Origin: JBGOUV01 sp041477815
GTDB lineage: Bacteria > Acidobacteriota > Terriglobia > Bryobacterales > JACQDG01
DNA length: 16,820 nt
Reading direction: 5' to 3'
Assembly (NCBI GenBank): GCA_041477815.1
Contig: JBGOUV010000112.1
Coordinates: forward strand, 1 to 16,820
Positions 7,264-13,921 of the stretch are shown here, piece by piece (position 1 is the first letter of the stretch; each line of letters starts with the position of its first letter). The notes beneath the pieces are model-generated. The model was not told the origin of the DNA, ran no database searches, and saw only the letters and a list, made by a program, of their open reading frames with translations. A program made the position numbers and the translations under genes.

Positions 7264-7506
7264 GTGTTCCGCCGCGAGTTCAGCCGGGAATTCGGCAGCA
7301 TCGCAAAAGTGGCCATCCGGAGGCTGGAATACATTCGCGCCGCAACCGATCCTCGGGAACTGGCCGCCGTACCTGGAAACCGCCTGGAGGCGCTCCGGGG
7401 CAATCGGGCGGGACAGCACAGCATCCGTATCAACGAACAATGGCGGATCTGCTTCCGGTGGAAGGAGGAAGACGCCTTTGACGTGGAGATCGTCGATTAC
7501 CATTAG
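7264..7506 (+). CDS. higB: HigB/RelE-family toxin, N-terminally short
   Basis: This 80-residue protein ends with PGNRLEALRGNRAGQHSIR, NEQWRICFRWKEEDAFDVEIV and DYH, the hallmark of HigB-type mRNA-cleaving toxins of the RelE superfamily. Full members begin about 12 residues earlier, with MI-SF-DK-TE. Here the same frame continues upstream as LIRSWR, then TGA at 7246, then SRTGK before the GTG. Thus either the gene was N-terminally broken by a nonsense codon and now starts at GTG 7264, or this is a naturally short variant. GTG 7264 has GAGGA at 8 nt and the predicted transcript begins about 7226, both supporting the short start. The antitoxin follows 14 nt downstream, the usual toxin-first Hig order. 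Confidence 0.82.
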   Translation: MFRREFSREFGSIAKVAIRRLEYIRAATDPRELAAVPGNRLEALRGNRAGQHSIRINEQWRICFRWKEEDAFDVEIVDYH

Positions 7507-7520
7507 CGGAGGAAGGGGCG

Positions 7521-7841
7521 ATGCCGACCAAGAAGGCTAAGAGCAAGAAGGTAATGCCGCCGGTACACCCTGGGGAGATGCTTCGAGAGGACTTCTTGAA
7601 GCCCCTGGGTCTGAGCGTAAACCGGCTGGCGATGGACCTGCATGTCCCCGTAACTCGCATGAACGACATAGTCCGTGGCCGGTGCTCCATCACGGCAGAC
7701 ACGGCGTTGCGGCTGGGCAAGTACTTCGGAACGAGCGCTCAGTTCTGGCTCAACCTGCAATCCAACTACGAACTGGAGTTGGCCCAGGACCTGGTGGGAG
7801 CCCAGATCGAAAGTCAGGTCCAGCCTCGTCGGGCGGCCTAG
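7521..7841 (+). CDS. higA: HigA-family antitoxin (XRE-type helix-turn-helix)
   Basis: This 106-residue protein contains HPGEMLREDFLKPLGLSVN at 16-34, the helix-turn-helix about 31-55 (SVNRLAMDL then RMNDIVRGR), and TALRLGKYFGTSAQFWLNLQ at 61-80, the characteristic HigA (VapI-type) pattern. It should bind and neutralise HigB and repress the higBA promoter. The N-terminus is lysine-rich and the C-terminal 20 residues are variable. GGAGGAAGGGG precedes ATG 7521. The antitoxin is intact while the toxin N-terminus is doubtful; orphaned antitoxins can persist, so the module may or may not be active. Confidence 0.92.
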   Translation: MPTKKAKSKKVMPPVHPGEMLREDFLKPLGLSVNRLAMDLHVPVTRMNDIVRGRCSITADTALRLGKYFGTSAQFWLNLQSNYELELAQDLVGAQIESQVQPRRAA

Positions 7842-7908
7842 CGCGGCGCCGTTCGGTCCATTCCGTGATCCCGCGTGGCGACCACCAGCATCCGCTGGAC
7901 GCTTGACG

Positions 7909-7914
7909 TATACT
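7909..7914 (+). promoter_or_regulatory. Probable -10 box for the tRNA-Leu gene
   Basis: TATACT matches five of six bases of the -10 consensus and lies 11 nt before the mature tRNA, giving a start near 7921 and a short leader. No good -35 is seen 16-18 nt upstream. Confidence 0.35.
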
Positions 7915-7925
7915 AAAAGCAGCAG

Positions 7926-8014
7926 GCTGGAGTGGCGGAACTGGCAGACGCACGGGACTCAAAATCCCGCGCTCTTCACTGAGCATGAGGGTTCGACCCC
8001 CTCCTCCAGCACCA
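7926..8014 (+). tRNA. tRNA-Leu (anticodon CAA)
   Basis: The acceptor stem GCTGGAG pairs perfectly with CTCCAGC (8004-8010), followed by discriminator A and an encoded CCA. The anticodon stem CGGGA/TCCCG encloses loop CTCAAAA, giving anticodon CAA for UUG codons. The T arm is GAGGG-TTCGACC-CCCTC. A long class II variable arm with GCTC/GAGC pairing confirms leucine type. All arms fold, so the gene looks functional. It is a potential integration site, but I see no duplicated 3' end nearby. Confidence 0.96.
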
Positions 8015-8027
8015 TCCATTCAAGAGC

Positions 8028-8244
8028 TTAGGGGCGTTTGGCTTCAGCCTGTCCGAAGGGCTTGTAATGCGTAATAGTCGCGCCGGCCTCGTGCGTTTCT
8101 CGCGAAGGTAGTTCGTCAGCTCCTGCGCTGTCTCGGGCAGATCGCGTCGCGCACGATCCCGTGGCGGTCGTACAGAGGCTAAGACGCCGGACGATAGGCG
8201 GTTACCTGATCCTGCGGTTCGCCTAGGATGCTGGTTGGCTTCAT
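8028..8244 (-). pseudogene. Possible decayed small gene of unknown family
   Basis: The stretch 8015-8325 contains no intact gene. On the minus strand, plausible protein text appears in successive frames. An ATG at 8244 reads MKPTSILGEPQDQVTAYR and hits TAG; the same frame then resumes with PLYDRHGIVRDAI. A second frame gives RDLPETAQELTNYLREKR, and a third gives ATITHYKPFGQAEAKRP and a TAA at 8028-8030. This looks like one short protein broken by a stop and two frameshifts. The ATG also overlaps (ATGA) the end of another open stretch ending KDVFKWLDQLPVPTAP. I do not recognise the family, and chance open stretches in high-GC DNA could mislead. Confidence 0.25.
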
Positions 8245-8325
8245 GGGGCGGTCGGCACAGGTAGCTGGTCCAGCCACTTGAAAACGTCTTTGGCTGCGGA
8301 AATCAAGTATATTAACGCCCTCGGT

Positions 8326-8952
8326 TCACCGCCAGCTTCTGGCCCACTCCCGGACGCGGCGGAGCCACTGGGTACTCCTCATGGACCGGCTGGCCTCCGT
8401 GAACTGCGTCGCCATGGCGGCCGTGAGCCCAGGCAAGACCCCGCTGACCTCGGTCTCGCCGTACCGCCCGCCCTCCAGGCGAAAGAAGGCCACCCGGGAG
8501 CCGTCGTAGCGCCACACTTCCGGCACGCCGAAGGCGGCGAAAATCGGGAAACGATCCAGTGATGGGCTGGTGACGTCGACTTCGATGGTCAAGTCCGGAG
8601 GCGGATCTACAGCCGGATCTACGTCTCTGCCCTCCACCAACGCAGCGCGGCCAATATAGAAGGCGGAGTCCGGCTCGAAACCCTTGAGCATCTCCTCACG
8701 CTTGAATGTTGTCGAGCCGAGGCGGAATATGTCGATGCCGAACTCTTCCGCCAGCACCTCGACCAGCATCGCCAGCGTTCGATTCGGGTTTTCATGACGG
8801 GCGGATACGACCATGATCTCCAGAGTCCCTTCGTCGTATGCGAACCTCGTGCCGGTTCTATCCTGGTGCTCGGCAAGCAGTCGCTCGTAAGTCTCCCAGC
8901 TCACGCCGGTGAGGATCACTTTGTGTTCGACCGGGGTCAGGACGGTAGACAT
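8326..8952 (-). CDS. Uma2 family (DUF820) PD-(D/E)XK nuclease-like protein
   Basis: The protein has 208 residues. Family marks are WETYERLLAEHQDR near the N-terminus, the block FEPDSAFYIG, and PDLTIEVDVTSPSLDRF, followed by IFAAFGVPEVWRYDG, the conserved GVPEYW-D element. Acidic residues in PD and IEVDV plus nearby S-P-S fit the restriction-endonuclease-like core. Uma2 proteins are very abundant in cyanobacteria, Chloroflexi and Acidobacteria; their role is not established. The ATG at 8952 is the first of the frame; a -10-like TACAAT lies only 8 nt before it, suggesting a very short leader. It is transcribed away from the amidohydrolase gene. Confidence 0.88.
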   Translation of the reverse strand: MSTVLTPVEHKVILTGVSWETYERLLAEHQDRTGTRFAYDEGTLEIMVVSARHENPNRTLAMLVEVLAEEFGIDIFRLGSTTFKREEMLKGFEPDSAFYIGRAALVEGRDVDPAVDPPPDLTIEVDVTSPSLDRFPIFAAFGVPEVWRYDGSRVAFFRLEGGRYGETEVSGVLPGLTAAMATQFTEASRSMRSTQWLRRVREWARSWR

Positions 8953-8960
8953 GCCACTTC

Positions 8961-8966
8961 ATTGTA
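8961..8966 (-). promoter_or_regulatory. -10-like box for the Uma2 gene
   Basis: On the minus strand this reads TACAAT (five of six). The predicted start, near 8954, is about 2 nt from the ATG at 8952. No consensus -35 is visible. Confidence 0.35.
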
Positions 8967-8983
8967 ACCCCTCTCAGAGCCCC

Positions 8984-8992
8984 TGCTATAAT
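8984..8992 (+). promoter_or_regulatory. Extended -10 promoter for the amidohydrolase gene
   Basis: TGCTATAAT is a perfect extended -10 (TGnTATAAT). A possible -35, TTGTAA at 8962-8967, is 19 nt away, which is long; extended -10 promoters tolerate poor -35 boxes. The start of transcription would be near 8999, 5 nt before ATG 9004. Confidence 0.55.
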
Positions 8993-9003
8993 CCCAACTA
9001 CCC

Positions 9004-10452
9004 ATGTCACTCCTGGTGGGCTCTCTCCGAATCCTCTGCATCCTCTGCGTCTTCTGCGGTGGGGCTCTTCCCCAAACCTACGACCTGGTCCTCGCCGGCG
9101 GCCGGGTCATGGACCCGGAATCCGGCCTCGACGCCGTCCGTCACGTCGGTCTCCGCGGCAACAAGATCGCCGCCGTCTCCCAGACGCCTCTCCAGGGTCG
9201 CGCGACCATCGACGTCCAAGGCCTCGTCGTCGCTCCCGGGTTCATCGATCTTCACGCCCACGGCCAGCTTCCCGAGAACTACCGCCTCCAGGCGCAGGAC
9301 GGCGTCACCACCGCCCTCGAGCTCGAAATCGGCGTGAATCCCGTGGCCCCCTGGTACGCCGCGCGCACCGGCCGCGCCCTCATTAACTACGGCGCCTCCT
9401 CCGGACACGTGGCCGCCTCCATGGCCGCGCTCGGCGACACCGGGACCTTCCTTCCCCGCGACGCCGCCACCCGCCTCCGCCCCAACGCCGAGCAGAAGGA
9501 GCGCATCGAGGGACTGGTCCGCCGCGGCCTCGACGAAGGCGCCGTCGGCATCGGCTTCGGCATCGCCTACTTGCCCCAGTCCTCCCGCCAGGAAATCTAC
9601 GACCTGTTCCGCCTGGCCGCCTCTCTGCGGGTCCCCTGCTTCGTCCACATGCGGCACGCCGGCCATCCCGACCCCGGCGGAGTGCTGGAGGCTCTCCAGG
9701 AAGTCCTCGCCGACGCCGCCACGACGCAGGCCCCTCTCCACATCGTCCACATCAACTCCTCCTCCGGCAAGGTTCTGCCCGTCACCCTCCGCATGATCGA
9801 AGGCGCCCGCCGCGCCGGCCTCGACGTCACCACCGAATCCTATCCCTACACCGCCGGCCAGACCAACCTCGACTCCGCCATCTTCGACGAGGGCTGGCAG
9901 GAGAAGCTGGATATCACTTATAAGGACCTGCAGTGGGTCGCCACCGGCGAGCGTCTTACCGCCGAAACCTTCGCCCGCTACCGCCAACAGGGCGGTACCG
10001 TCATCATCCACTCCATGACCGAAGACATGATCCGCCTGGCCATGTCGAATCCCCTGGTCATGATCGCCAGCGACAGCTTCCTCAGCAACGGCAAAGGACA
10101 CCCCCGCTCCTCCGGCACCTTCTCCCGGGTGCTCGGCCACTACTCCCGCGAACAAAAGGCGCTGTCCCTGATGGACGCCCTCCGCAAAATGACCGTGATG
10201 CCCGCCCAGCGCCTCGAAAAAGCTGTTCCCGCCATGCTCGGCAAGGGCCGTATCCGGGTGGGCGCCGACGCCGACCTCACCGTCTTCGACGCCGCCCGCG
10301 TCATCGATCGCGCCACCTTCGAGAGCCCCGCGCTCCCCTCGGAGGGTATCCAGCACGTCCTGGTCAACGGCGTCTTCGTGGTCCGCGACGGCCGGCCGGT
10401 GGAGGGCGTGGCCCCGGGCCAGCCGATCCGTAGGACTAATGCCCTCCGGTAA
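9004..10452 (+). CDS. Exported amidohydrolase, D-aminoacylase / D-glutamate deacylase type
   Basis: This 482-residue protein opens with a signal-peptide-like segment (about residues 1-24, RILCILCVFCGGALPQ) and then YDLVLAGGRVMDPES, the start of the amidohydrolase beta-sandwich. Metal-site motifs are GFIDLHAH (H84, H86), VHMRH (H215), HIVHIN (H249) and MIASDSF (D357). The C-terminal part has GKGRIRVGADADLTVFD. Relatives hydrolyse N-acyl-D-amino acids or N-acyl-D-glutamate. The cysteine that binds metal in D-aminoacylases (GNCG) is absent: the segment reads TTALELEIG, so E106 or E108 probably serves. The export signal suggests periplasmic scavenging of acylated amino acids or wall-derived material. 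Substrate is not certain. ATG 9004 is the only usable start. Confidence 0.85.
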   Translation: MSLLVGSLRILCILCVFCGGALPQTYDLVLAGGRVMDPESGLDAVRHVGLRGNKIAAVSQTPLQGRATIDVQGLVVAPGFIDLHAHGQLPENYRLQAQDGVTTALELEIGVNPVAPWYAARTGRALINYGASSGHVAASMAALGDTGTFLPRDAATRLRPNAEQKERIEGLVRRGLDEGAVGIGFGIAYLPQSSRQEIYDLFRLAASLRVPCFVHMRHAGHPDPGGVLEALQEVLADAATTQAPLHIVHINSSSGKVLPVTLRMIEGARRAGLDVTTESYPYTAGQTNLDSAIFDEGWQEKLDITYKDLQWVATGERLTAETFARYRQQGGTVIIHSMTEDMIRLAMSNPLVMIASDSFLSNGKGHPRSSGTFSRVLGHYSREQKALSLMDALRKMTVMPAQRLEKAVPAMLGKGRIRVGADADLTVFDAARVIDRATFESPALPSEGIQHVLVNGVFVVRDGRPVEGVAPGQPIRRTNALR

Positions 10453-10567
10453 CTACAGGAGGACGGTTACGGTCCGGCGTCCCCAGGGCGTCGAGTCTCT
10501 GGAGACGGCGGTCTGCGGGGTGTGCCGAAGTTGAGGCTGGATATCGAGAAGATCTTTCGCCGCTAAG

Positions 10568-11047
10568 ATGCAGCCCCGCAGCGCCACACCCGAAGACGCG
10601 GCCGCGCTGGCCGCTATCTACAACCAGGGGATCGAGGACCGGGTAGCCACGTTCGAGACACGGGCACGCACGGCGGCGGACGTGCGCCAGTGGTTCGACG
10701 GGGTGCATCCGGTCATCGTGGTGGAGGAGGGGGAGGAGATGGTGGCGTTTGCGGCGGCATCGTGGTATCGGCCGCAGCGGGACTGTTACGCCGGGATCGC
10801 CGAAACGTCGGTGTACGTGGCGCGCGGATGGCGGGGACGCGGGGCCGGGCGGCTGGCCCTGGAGGCTCTCATCGAGGCGGCGCGGGAAGCGGGCTTTTGG
10901 AAGCTGCTGTCGCGGATCTTCCCGGAGAATACGGCCAGCCGGGCGCTGGTGCGGTCGCTGGGCTTTCGCGAGGTCGGCAGGTATGAGAAACACGCGAAAC
11001 TGCACGGGGTGTGGCGGGACGTGATCATTGTGGAGCGCTTGCTGTAG
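10568..11047 (+). CDS. GNAT N-acetyltransferase, phosphinothricin/ArsN1-like
   Basis: The 159-residue protein carries IYNQGIEDRVATFETRART near the N-terminus, the acetyl-CoA-binding motif SVYVARGWRGRGAGR (81-95), and FPENTASRALVRSLGFREVG followed by KHAKLHGVWRDVIIVERLL. This is the phosphinothricin/methionine sulfoximine acetyltransferase group, and the N-terminal motif is close to proteins named ArsN1 (arsinothricin resistance). The reaction is acetylation of the amino group of a glutamate analogue by acetyl-CoA in the cytoplasm. No arsenic genes are nearby, so detoxification of another amino acid analogue is equally possible. The ribosome binding site is weak (GAGAAG about 14 nt upstream). 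A 115-nt gap separates it from the amidohydrolase gene, so co-transcription is possible but unproven. Confidence 0.85.
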   Translation: MQPRSATPEDAAALAAIYNQGIEDRVATFETRARTAADVRQWFDGVHPVIVVEEGEEMVAFAAASWYRPQRDCYAGIAETSVYVARGWRGRGAGRLALEALIEAAREAGFWKLLSRIFPENTASRALVRSLGFREVGRYEKHAKLHGVWRDVIIVERLL

Positions 11048-11062
11048 GAGGCGGCCCTACAG
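11042..11062 (+). terminator. Hairpin spanning the GNAT stop codon
   Basis: CTGTAGG (11042-11048) and CCTACAG (11056-11062) pair perfectly around a 7-nt loop; the TAG stop is inside the left arm. The downstream bases GTCTCCCT are only mildly T-rich, so it may stabilise or partly terminate the transcript before the regulator gene. Confidence 0.4.
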
Positions 11063-11106
11063 GTCTCCCTGGTGGATGCCGATTCATTTCAGACGAGGAG
11101 GCTAAC

Positions 11107-11793
11107 GTGCCCACAGACAAGCGCGGGGGATCGGTCTTGGTGGTGGAGGACGACCCCGACTACAGCCAGCTCCTGAACGAGGCCTTCATCGATGCCGGCT
11201 TTCACACCCTGCTCGCCAACAACGGGGAGAGAGCCTTGGAGATCCTGCGGACCGAGGCCGTGGACCTGGTCGTATCGGACTTCATCATGCCCGAGGTGAA
11301 CGGGCTGGAATTGTGCCGGCTGATGAGCGAGGACCCGCGCCTGTCAAACCTCCGGGTGATTCTCTATTCCTGCAATAGCGACCACGCCTTTCGCCGCAAG
11401 GCTCGCGAGTTAGGCGCCATCGATTACCTTCCCAAGACCGACGACACCGCGTCCCTGGTGCAGCAGGTTTGTGATTTAGCGGGCTTACCCGGAAAGCCGG
11501 CAGCAGCGGTGCTACCGCCCCCACCCGGCGATTGGACCGACCAGGGCCGCCTCCGAATGGTGGCACGCCAGACGGGACAGTTGAAAGCCCTGCTGGACAG
11601 CCTGCTGGACTTTACCCGCATTGTGTCCCTGTCGGACAATCTGTCGCCGGCCGCCCAACTGGCCTGGGAGGCCACGCAACGCACGGGCTTGGACATCCAG
11701 AAGGTTCTCGGTGAGATGGACGACCTGACCGCGAAGGAGCCGGCTCCGGTGGCGAGCCCGGCAAACGCCGGCACCGAACCGCGACCCTCTTAA
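11107..11793 (+). CDS. Response regulator with unrecognised C-terminal region
   Basis: This 228-residue protein starts at GTG 11107, which has GAGGAGG 5 nt upstream; an open frame extends further upstream but overlaps the GNAT gene. The receiver domain (about 8-125) has acidic residues E14, D15, D16, phosphoacceptor D58 in VVSDFIMPEVNG, S88 and K110 in YLPKTD. After a proline-rich linker (VLPPPPGDW) comes a helical region of about 90 residues (RQTGQLKALLDSLLDFTRIV... LGEMDDLTAKE) that matches no DNA-binding or enzymatic output domain I know. It may be a protein-interaction segment. The gene converges on the histidine kinase operon, making that kinase a candidate partner. Confidence 0.88.
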   Translation: MPTDKRGGSVLVVEDDPDYSQLLNEAFIDAGFHTLLANNGERALEILRTEAVDLVVSDFIMPEVNGLELCRLMSEDPRLSNLRVILYSCNSDHAFRRKARELGAIDYLPKTDDTASLVQQVCDLAGLPGKPAAAVLPPPPGDWTDQGRLRMVARQTGQLKALLDSLLDFTRIVSLSDNLSPAAQLAWEATQRTGLDIQKVLGEMDDLTAKEPAPVASPANAGTEPRPS

Positions 11794-11827
11794 ATGCGGG
11801 GCGCCACCCCCTGCCGCTACAAGCCCG

Positions 11828-11917
11828 TGGCAAAAGTGCCCCGCCGCGACTTGTTGGCAAATTTGCCACCGGCAAGTCGTTGATTCTGCGGGGTTGAGAA
11901 TCTGGCAAGTTTGCCAG
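11828..11917. repeat. Three iterated palindromes between convergent two-component genes
   Basis: Three copies of TGGCAA-NN-TTGCCA occur: TGGCAAAAGTGCCC (11828-11841, imperfect), TGGCAAATTTGCCA (11855-11868, perfect) and CTGGCAAGTTTGCCAG (11902-11917, perfect arms around GT). Centres are about 27 and 48 bp apart. The middle copy is flanked by a second perfect pair, CGACTTG (11847-11853) and CAAGTCG (11873-11879), giving a nested structure. The third is followed by T-rich GTCTTATTTCT and could also act as a terminator for the plus strand. They lie between two 3' ends, an unusual place for operators. Function is unknown. Confidence 0.6.
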
Positions 11918-11926
11918 GTCTTATTT

Positions 11927-13489
11927 CTACGGTCGCGGTTCGATAGCGTCTTGGCCCAACCGGAACCGGAAATGGGATCCCTGTCCCAGGCGGGACTCGA
12001 CCCAGATCGTGCCTCCGTGCCGGGTGACGATCTTGCGGCACACCGCCAACCCAATCCCGCTGCCCTCGTACCGATCGCGGTTGTACAGCCGCTGAAAAGC
12101 CTCGAAAATCTTATCGTGGTACTCCGGCTCGATTCCGATGCCGTTGTCCCCCACGCCCAGGACCGGCCCGTCCGGCTCGGCTTCATAGGTGACGCGGATT
12201 TCGGGCGTCCGGCCCGGCGTGCTGAATTTCAGCGCGTTGGAGACCAGGTTCTGATAGAGCTGGCAGATCTGGGCGGGATCCACCACCAGGGTGGGCAGCG
12301 GATCGATGTGAACGACTGCACCCGTTTCCTGGAGGCGGGTGGAGAGCAGATCGAGTGCCGCTTGCACGCATTGCTCCAGCTGGATGGGTTTCCTGTTCAG
12401 GGGAGTACGGCCGGCCCGTGACATCACCAGCAGATCCTGGATCAAGGTCTGGAGACGCCGGGTGGCGTCCTGCATCAAAGCCAGATACCGGGCGCACTTG
12501 GGATCGAGCTGGTCGCCCAAGGCCCGCGACAGCAGGTCGCCGAAACTTATCACTTTGCGCAACGGTTCCTGCAGGTCGTGCGAGGCCACGTGGGCGAACT
12601 CCTCGAGTTCGGCGTTGCGGCCCTCCAGTTCGCTATTGACTCTTTCCAGAGCCTGGTTGCCCAGGGCCACCTCGGCGGCGTACTGCCGGATCCGCTGCTC
12701 GGTCTCCCGGCGCGCCGTCACTTCTCGAAACACGGTCGCGAACTGGTCCTGGTTCAGCTTGATGCAGGAAATGTCCAGCACGCGCGCCGGCTCGGTGGAA
12801 AGAGCCTGGTAGCCCTCGATCTGCTCGACCACGCCCGTTTCCATCGCGCGCACAAAGCGCGGCAGCAGCCCCTCAGAAAAGGACTCCGGGAGCACCTGGC
12901 CACTGCTCCGACCCACCACCTGCTCGCGCGTCAATTGGAGTATCCGTTCCGCGGCCTGGTTCCATTCGAGACAGCGGAAGTCGATCATGTCGCCGTGGAG
13001 GTCGCGCACGACCTGGTAAACGGCCACGCCATCGCTGGCATGATCGAGCAGCAACTGCCAGCGCTCGGCCGGCACCCGCTGCGCGTCCTCGGCCCGGAGC
13101 CGGCGGCGCCGCTGGTCGGCTTCCCGCAGGCCGCGCTCCACCGCCGGACCCAGGCGGTACAGGTGTTCCTTGTTGATGAAATCGGTGGCTCCGGCCCGCA
13201 GCAGGGTAATGGCCGCCTCTTCACCAATGGAGGTCGAGACGACCAGGAAGGGAAGATCCAGCGCCCGCTGCTGCACCTGTTCGAGGGCGGCCCCAGCGCC
13301 ACACTCCCTTCCGGCAAAATCCGCCAGAATAACGTCCCAGCCCTGGTTTTCGAGCTCGCGTGAAAAACTCTCCGCCGTCGCGACCCGCCGCCACTCCAGT
13401 TCCCAACCGGCCGACTGCAGGGCCCGCGCCGCCAGTTCCGCGTCCGGCGCGCTGTCCTCCAGCATTAGTACCCGTAGTAACGTGCCCAT
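11927..13489 (-). CDS. Hybrid sensor histidine kinase (REC-PAS-HisKA-HATPase)
   Basis: This 520-residue protein has no membrane span, so it should act in the cytoplasm. An N-terminal receiver (about 5-125) has E11, D12, candidate phosphoacceptor D57 (VILADFAG) and K107. A PAS-like domain (about 143-260) contains HASDGVAVYQV and FRCLEWNQAAERIL. A coiled segment (262-295) leads to the HisKA phosphoacceptor H304 in HVASHDLQEPLRK. The ATPase domain has N-box N414/N418, G1 DNGIGI (448-453), F-box FEAFQRL and G2 GSGIGLAV (476-483). The ASHDLQEPLR type is common in phytochrome-like and light/redox kinases. It is the last gene of a minus-strand operon with two single-domain regulators, 21 nt after the preceding stop. 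Confidence 0.93.
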   Translation of the reverse strand: MGTLLRVLMLEDSAPDAELAARALQSAGWELEWRRVATAESFSRELENQGWDVILADFAGRECGAGAALEQVQQRALDLPFLVVSTSIGEEAAITLLRAGATDFINKEHLYRLGPAVERGLREADQRRRRLRAEDAQRVPAERWQLLLDHASDGVAVYQVVRDLHGDMIDFRCLEWNQAAERILQLTREQVVGRSSGQVLPESFSEGLLPRFVRAMETGVVEQIEGYQALSTEPARVLDISCIKLNQDQFATVFREVTARRETEQRIRQYAAEVALGNQALERVNSELEGRNAELEEFAHVASHDLQEPLRKVISFGDLLSRALGDQLDPKCARYLALMQDATRRLQTLIQDLLVMSRAGRTPLNRKPIQLEQCVQAALDLLSTRLQETGAVVHIDPLPTLVVDPAQICQLYQNLVSNALKFSTPGRTPEIRVTYEAEPDGPVLGVGDNGIGIEPEYHDKIFEAFQRLYNRDRYEGSGIGLAVCRKIVTRHGGTIWVESRLGQGSHFRFRLGQDAIEPRP

Positions 13490-13510
13490 AAAGCGCGTGC
13501 TCGCTATAGA

Positions 13511-13921
13511 CTATCGGCGGATCGGCGGCGCGCAGGTAGAGCGCAGCACAGCCTCCCGCAAGCGCCGGCCGTCGGCGAGCAGGTCGTCTTTGGCCAGTAC
13601 GCCCGCAGCCCCGTTGCGGACCGCGCGTTCCTGTAAGAGCCTATCGGGCACCCCGGTAACCACCCAGATCGGGCACGACCACACGGACTGCAGTCGCCCG
13701 ATATCCTCTACTCCTTCCCGAGCCCCCAGCCGATTGTCCACAAACAGCGCATCCAGGGTCGACTGGCCCCACTTCTCCAGCGCCTCGGCGACGGCGCCGG
13801 CATCCAGCCATTCGATCTCCACCTCGTCGTCCGGCTGCTGCGCCTCGCGCAGCAACTCGCGCATCAAGAAGCGGGTGTCCGGGTCGTCGTCGATGTGGAG
13901 AATTCTCAGGGTGCGCTTCAT
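13511..13921 (-). CDS. Single-domain response regulator (CheY-like)
   Basis: The protein has 136 residues starting MKRTLRILHIDDDPDTRF; the ATG overlaps the stop of the preceding regulator (ATGA), so I prefer it to an upstream in-frame ATG at 13957. The receiver residues are present: D11, D12, D13, phosphoacceptor D62 (ALFVDNRLG), T89 (VVTG) and K111 (LAKDD). There is no output domain, so it probably relays phosphate or docks to partners. The segment around D62 is unusual in reading VDNRLGAREG rather than the common D--MP--G. It lies between an Rcp1-like regulator and the kinase, suggesting a multistep relay. Confidence 0.88.
   Translation of the reverse strand: MKRTLRILHIDDDPDTRFLMRELLREAQQPDDEVEIEWLDAGAVAEALEKWGQSTLDALFVDNRLGAREGVEDIGRLQSVWSCPIWVVTGVPDRLLQERAVRNGAAGVLAKDDLLADGRRLREAVLRSTCAPPIRR

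Noticed and set aside
7926..8014. tRNA-Leu as an attachment site for an integrated element
   Set aside because: No integrase gene and no second copy of the tRNA 3' end was found in the window.
9007..10356. Minus-strand open frame (449 codons) opposite the amidohydrolase
   Set aside because: Glycine-rich antisense shadow of a gene with full metal-site motifs.
10457..10462. Perfect AGGAGG just after the amidohydrolase stop
   Set aside because: No ATG, GTG or TTG with a useful reading frame follows at suitable spacing.
11828..11868. Sigma-54 (-24/-12) promoter reading of the TGGCA...TTGC elements
   Set aside because: The GG to GC spacing is too short for sigma-54, and the symmetry fits palindromes better.
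12578..13363. Plus-strand open frame opposite the histidine kinase
   Set aside because: Shadow frame; the kinase on the minus strand carries all H, N, G1, F and G2 boxes.
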